Notes under the pieces: generated by a model
Seen by the model: the letters and a program-made list of their open reading frames with translations, nothing else
Told to the model about the DNA's origin: nothing
The model's database searches: none
Made by a program: the position numbers and the translations under genes
Shown: positions 60,906-64,000 of the stretch, piece after piece
Layout: each line of letters opens with the position of its first letter
Position numbering within the stretch: position 1 is the stretch's first letter
Assembly: GCA_963662645.2 (NCBI GenBank)
Contig: OY759762.1
Span: 3,410,001 to 3,474,000 of the forward strand
Direction: 5' to 3'
DNA length: 64,000 nucleotides
Origin: Aldehydirespirator sp963662645
GTDB lineage: Bacteria; Actinomycetota; Acidimicrobiia; Acidimicrobiales; Aldehydirespiratoraceae

Positions 60906-61532
60906 CTAGACGTCGCCGGGGACTTGGCAGTTGTCCATGTTGTTGAGGCGGGCGAAGCCGTCCATGCGCTCGGTGTAGGTGCTTCCCTCGGTCATGTCGA
61001 CCAGCAGGAAGCGCAGTTCGCGGTCTGGCGTGTCCTCGTCGGCGGTGCGAAGCCGGTTGGAGTGGTTGCGGCGATCGGCGACGTAAACGTCCCAGTCGGA
61101 GAGCCACGCGTCGACCAGCTCGGCGTCGGGTGGCCCGTCGCCGTCGGTGGTGCCCGACAGTGAGGTGTCGGCCCGCTGTCGCAGATCGGCCACGAGCGCC
61201 TCGACCTCGTCGGTGCCCCGGTCCACCTGGCCGGCGCGCTCGGCCCGCGAGGCTGCCTGGCGGGCCGTGGGCACCGCCGCGATGGCGGTCTGGGCCTGGG
61301 CGCAGCGCTGATCGGCCCACTGCACGAAGGCCCGGTTGTCGAGACGGGCCGGGTTCTCGCTGCGAGCCCATGGTGAGAAGGCCCACGCCCAGAACACGAA
61401 GCTGCCGACCACGAACAGGCCTCCCAGCCACCGGCCCAGCCGCCGCCACTTCCCGGGGCTCGGTCCCGTCGCCCTGCCCGTGTCGCCGCCCAATTCGGCC
61501 GCTGCGGGCGTATCCGGCTCGGGCGCAGTCAC
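60906..61532 (-). CDS. Single-pass membrane protein of unknown function, coupled to the PBP gene
   Basis: 208 residues from GTG 61532, which overlaps the PBP stop (GTGA). Cytoplasmic N-terminus, one helix (LGGLFVVGSFVFWAWAF, about residues 37-53), then an extracytoplasmic domain with two Cys (QRCAQAQ; MDNCQVPG) that could form a disulfide, and helical segments (AVPTARQAASRAERAGQVDRG). ELVDAWLSDWDVYVADRRNHS and GFARLNNMDNCQVPGDV are distinctive. No domain recognised; co-translation with the PBP suggests a cell-wall role. Confidence 0.75.
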   Translation of the reverse strand: MTAPEPDTPAAAELGGDTGRATGPSPGKWRRLGRWLGGLFVVGSFVFWAWAFSPWARSENPARLDNRAFVQWADQRCAQAQTAIAAVPTARQAASRAERAGQVDRGTDEVEALVADLRQRADTSLSGTTDGDGPPDAELVDAWLSDWDVYVADRRNHSNRLRTADEDTPDRELRFLLVDMTEGSTYTERMDGFARLNNMDNCQVPGDV

Positions 61533-63949
61533 GAGTCGGTGTTCACCCAGATCTCGACCGAGCGGCCCGGCTCTGCGGTGGTGCCTGCCGCCGGCGACTG
61601 ATGCCACACGACGCCGGGCTCGCCGCCGAAGCGTTCGGCTTCCTCGTCGAAGAACGGTTCGATGTACGCCTCCACGCCCAACTCGGCCGCGGCCAGCACC
61701 TGGCGGGCCTCGGCCTCGCTCAAACCGACCACGTTGGGCATGGCGATGATCGTCGGCAGCACCGGCGCCACCGCGACCTCCACCGTGACGGTGATTCCGC
61801 CCCGCTGCAGCGACAGCGCGGCGGGGGCCTGTCCGATGATGGTCCCCTCCGCGAACTCCGCGGTCTCGACCTCCACCGCGGCCAGGCCGAGAGTGAGCTC
61901 GCCCAACTCCGCAGCCATCATCTCGGCATCCCAGGGCCGACCCACCAGGTCGGGGATCTCGACCGAGTCGAGCCGGGGCGGGTCGGTGGGCGGGGCCGGC
62001 GCGCTGGGCGGGGGAGAGGGCAGGTTCACGGCGGGGATCTGCTGATGGGCGGCGAGCATGATCTCCCGCCAGATCTGGGCCGGGTACGTGCCGCCGGAAA
62101 CCCTGATGTCGGTGGTCGGGGGAACCATGGGGATCTGGGCGTCGGGGAAGCCGACCCACACCGCGGCGGCCCGCTGGGGCGTGTAGCCGACGAAGGTCGC
62201 GTCGGCGTAGTTCTGAGCCGTGCCCGTCTTGCCCGCGGCCGGCCGGTCGATAGCCGCCCGGTGCCCGGTGCCCTGGGTGATGGCGCCCTGCAGCACCCAG
62301 GTGATCTGGTTGGCGACGGAGGAATCGAGCACCGGCACCGCGTCGGTGACGTGGCGGTGCAGCGCGGTGCCGTCGGGCCTCACGATGCTGGTCACCAGTA
62401 CCGGCTCGACCCGCCGCCCCGAGCGGGCGAACGTGGAGAACATCGTGGCCAGCTCGACGGTGTTGACGTCCTCGGTGCCCAGCACCCCGGCGCACACCGG
62501 TGCGATGCTGCTGGGCTCCAGGCCGAGCCTCTCGGCCATGGTCACAAAGTTGGCCGGCCGGATGTCCACCATCAGCTGGGCGTACACCGTGTTGATCGAG
62601 CGCTGGGTGGCCTGTATCAGGTTGGCGCCCACCCGTGCCTCGGGCTCCGAGCCCAGCCCGCCCCGGATGGTCCAGAGCGGCCCGCACACGTCGGGTCGGT
62701 CGATCTCCAGCTCGTCGGGAGCGTCGTAGCTCTTGGTCACCGCGAAGCCGCGCGTCAAGGCGGTGGCCAGCGCGATGGGCTTCATGGCCGATCCGGCCTG
62801 CCTGCCCTTGCCGCTGGCCAGATTGAACTTGGCGTCGGTGTCGTCGCCGAAGAAGTCGCGTCCGCCGACCATGGTCAGCACGTGGCCGTTCTCGTTGCCG
62901 TCCAACCCCAGCACGGTCGCCGCCGCGTCGGGATTGATCCCGTTGTCGGGGAGGATCGCCTCCACCGCCGCCTCAGCGCTGGCCTGCAGGCCGAGGTCGA
63001 TGGTGGTGTGGATGTCGAGACCTCCCTCGAACAGGAGCTGGGTGCGGTACTCGCGGGTCGGTCCGAAGGCGTCGTTGTCGAGGAACCACTGCTTGACGTC
63101 CTCGACGAAGTGGGCGGCCGGGTAGCGCTCCTCGAGGATCGGGATGTCCTCGATCAGCACGATCGGCTCGTTGTAGGCCCGGTCGTGCTCGTCGATGGTG
63201 ACGAAGCCGTTGACCAGCATCCGATCCAGCACCAGATTACGACGGCGCCGGGCGTCCTGGGGGTTGCGGTAGGGATCGAAGGCGCTGGGGCGCTGTATCA
63301 GCCCGGCCAGCAGCGCGGCCTGCTCCAGGGTGAGCTCGGTCACCTTCAGGCAGGCTTCGCTGCCGAGCTCGGACGCGGTCGTGACCAGCTCGCAGGCGGG
63401 GGCCCCGAAGTACTGCCGGGCTGCGGCCTCGATGCCGTAGGCGCCGTTGCCGAAGTACACCCAGTTCAGGTAGCGCAGCAGGATGAAGTCCTTGGTGAAG
63501 GACTGCTCGAAGCGCCGGGCCATGAAGAACTCTTCGATCTTGCGGGTCAGGGTCTCCTCTGAGCGGTCCAAGAACACGTTGCCGACGTATTGCTGGGTGA
63601 TGGTGGAGCCGCCCTGGCTGATCCCGCCCGCGGCCACGTTGCTGCGGGCCGCCCTCAGGATGGCCTTGAGGTCTGCCCCGTCGTGCTCGTAGAAGCGCTC
63701 GTCCTCGATGGCGACCACCGCGTTGCGCACCACTTCGGGGACGAGGGCGATGTCGGTCACGTCGGTGCGGCGCTGCTCGCCCCGCAGCTCGGTGATGAGC
63801 ACGCCGTTGCGGTCGTAGACGCGCGAGGATTGCGCGGTGACGAGCTTCTCCACATCGAAGCTCACGTCGCGCAGCTCATACGAGCAGCCCGCCGCGAGCA
63901 CCGACAGCAAGGCTGCGGTGGCCGCGATCGTCATGGGTCGACGGCGCAC
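61529..63949 (-). CDS. Class A penicillin-binding protein with PASTA domains and an N-terminal lipobox
   Basis: 806 residues. N-terminus MRRRPMTIAATAALLSVLAA followed by Gly-Cys22 looks like a lipoprotein signal rather than a plain membrane anchor. Glycosyltransferase domain: catalytic Glu82 in AIEDERFYEHDG, GGSTITQQ at 113. Transpeptidase: SxxK as Ser387-Ala-Met-Lys390, SxN as SIN 451-453, KTG at 574-576. Two C-terminal PASTA domains (about 663-725 and 737-805) after a Pro-rich linker. Polymerises and cross-links peptidoglycan. GTG 63949 is 6 nt after CACAAT (63961-63956, minus strand), suggesting a leaderless start; ATG 63934 is an alternative. Confidence 0.92.
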   Translation of the reverse strand: MRRRPMTIAATAALLSVLAAGCSYELRDVSFDVEKLVTAQSSRVYDRNGVLITELRGEQRRTDVTDIALVPEVVRNAVVAIEDERFYEHDGADLKAILRAARSNVAAGGISQGGSTITQQYVGNVFLDRSEETLTRKIEEFFMARRFEQSFTKDFILLRYLNWVYFGNGAYGIEAAARQYFGAPACELVTTASELGSEACLKVTELTLEQAALLAGLIQRPSAFDPYRNPQDARRRRNLVLDRMLVNGFVTIDEHDRAYNEPIVLIEDIPILEERYPAAHFVEDVKQWFLDNDAFGPTREYRTQLLFEGGLDIHTTIDLGLQASAEAAVEAILPDNGINPDAAATVLGLDGNENGHVLTMVGGRDFFGDDTDAKFNLASGKGRQAGSAMKPIALATALTRGFAVTKSYDAPDELEIDRPDVCGPLWTIRGGLGSEPEARVGANLIQATQRSINTVYAQLMVDIRPANFVTMAERLGLEPSSIAPVCAGVLGTEDVNTVELATMFSTFARSGRRVEPVLVTSIVRPDGTALHRHVTDAVPVLDSSVANQITWVLQGAITQGTGHRAAIDRPAAGKTGTAQNYADATFVGYTPQRAAAVWVGFPDAQIPMVPPTTDIRVSGGTYPAQIWREIMLAAHQQIPAVNLPSPPPSAPAPPTDPPRLDSVEIPDLVGRPWDAEMMAAELGELTLGLAAVEVETAEFAEGTIIGQAPAALSLQRGGITVTVEVAVAPVLPTIIAMPNVVGLSEAEARQVLAAAELGVEAYIEPFFDEEAERFGGEPGVVWHQSPAAGTTAEPGRSVEIWVNTDS

Positions 63950-64000
63950 GGACTCATTGTGCTGGGCCGGGCAGGCCGTGACACGCCCGGCAGGTTTCTT

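Overview
The window is a GC-rich actinobacterial chromosome segment, almost entirely housekeeping. The evidence for Actinomycetota is an actinobacterial-type integration host factor (mihF) in the block mihF-gmk-rpoZ-coaBC-metK-priA, the DUF948 / small membrane protein pair before alaS, a DUF1844 gene divergent from infC, a DUF222-HNH (13E12-type) nuclease, a PriA without a visible Walker A motif, and a PASTA-domain class A PBP. An Acidimicrobiia-like lineage is my best guess; nothing here proves the class.

Layout. 1-8100: 3' part of relA/spoT, an orphan RelB-family antitoxin, hisS, aspS, rarA and two membrane proteins. 8100-17450: alaS, ruvX, mltG, aroE, aroB, a Xaa-Pro peptidase, efp, nusB. 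17440-21730: a small accessory island (GNAT, SnoaL-like, HAD, a deleted metallophosphoesterase, HNH nuclease, and an AbrB-type antitoxin with a deleted toxin). 21800-31050: pyrimidine operon pyrR-pyrB-pyrC-carA-carB-pyrD-pyrF with a recognisable PyrR-binding hairpin. 31100-37160: mihF, gmk, rpoZ, coaBC, metK, priA. 37200-41100: two leftward methyltransferases, then def-fmt-rsmB. 41190-43900: mogA-like, ribD, hisG. 43900-50760: small glycine-rich protein, DUF1844, infC-rpmI-rplT, a SpoU methyltransferase, pheS-pheT. 50840-60190: arginine operon argC-J-B-D-F-R-G-H, then a 3-methyladenine DNA glycosylase. 60190-63950 (leftward): a repeat-built coiled-coil membrane protein, a single-pass membrane protein and a class A PBP with a lipobox.

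Many genes appear to be transcribed as leaderless mRNAs: a TANNNT (or similar) -10 hexamer ends 6-8 nt before the start codon of hisS, rarA, the 7191 gene, aroB, mihF, gmk, the rsmC-like gene, mogA, pheS, argC, priA, the HNH nuclease and the PBP. Others use Shine-Dalgarno sites (efp, metK, argF, argG, pyrR, infC). infC has no ATG/GTG/TTG before its conserved N-terminus and probably starts at ATA.

The most interesting material is non-coding. (1) Five copies of a 47-bp nested hairpin (family A) sit between genes, all in the same orientation, and their stem substitutions keep pairing only in the + sense RNA. (2) Four copies of a roughly 115-bp element (family B) sit between genes, three of them where genes expected from actinobacterial gene order (rpsD, aroC-aroK, ribE/ribBA/ribH) are absent. 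(3) Gene junctions are repeatedly and imperfectly tandem-duplicated (hisS/aspS, alaS/ruvX, aroB/pepQ, pyrR/pyrB, pyrB/pyrC, pyrC/carA, rsmC-like/def, pheS/pheT, argJ/argB), so that the upstream copy holds the stop codon and the downstream copy the start codon.
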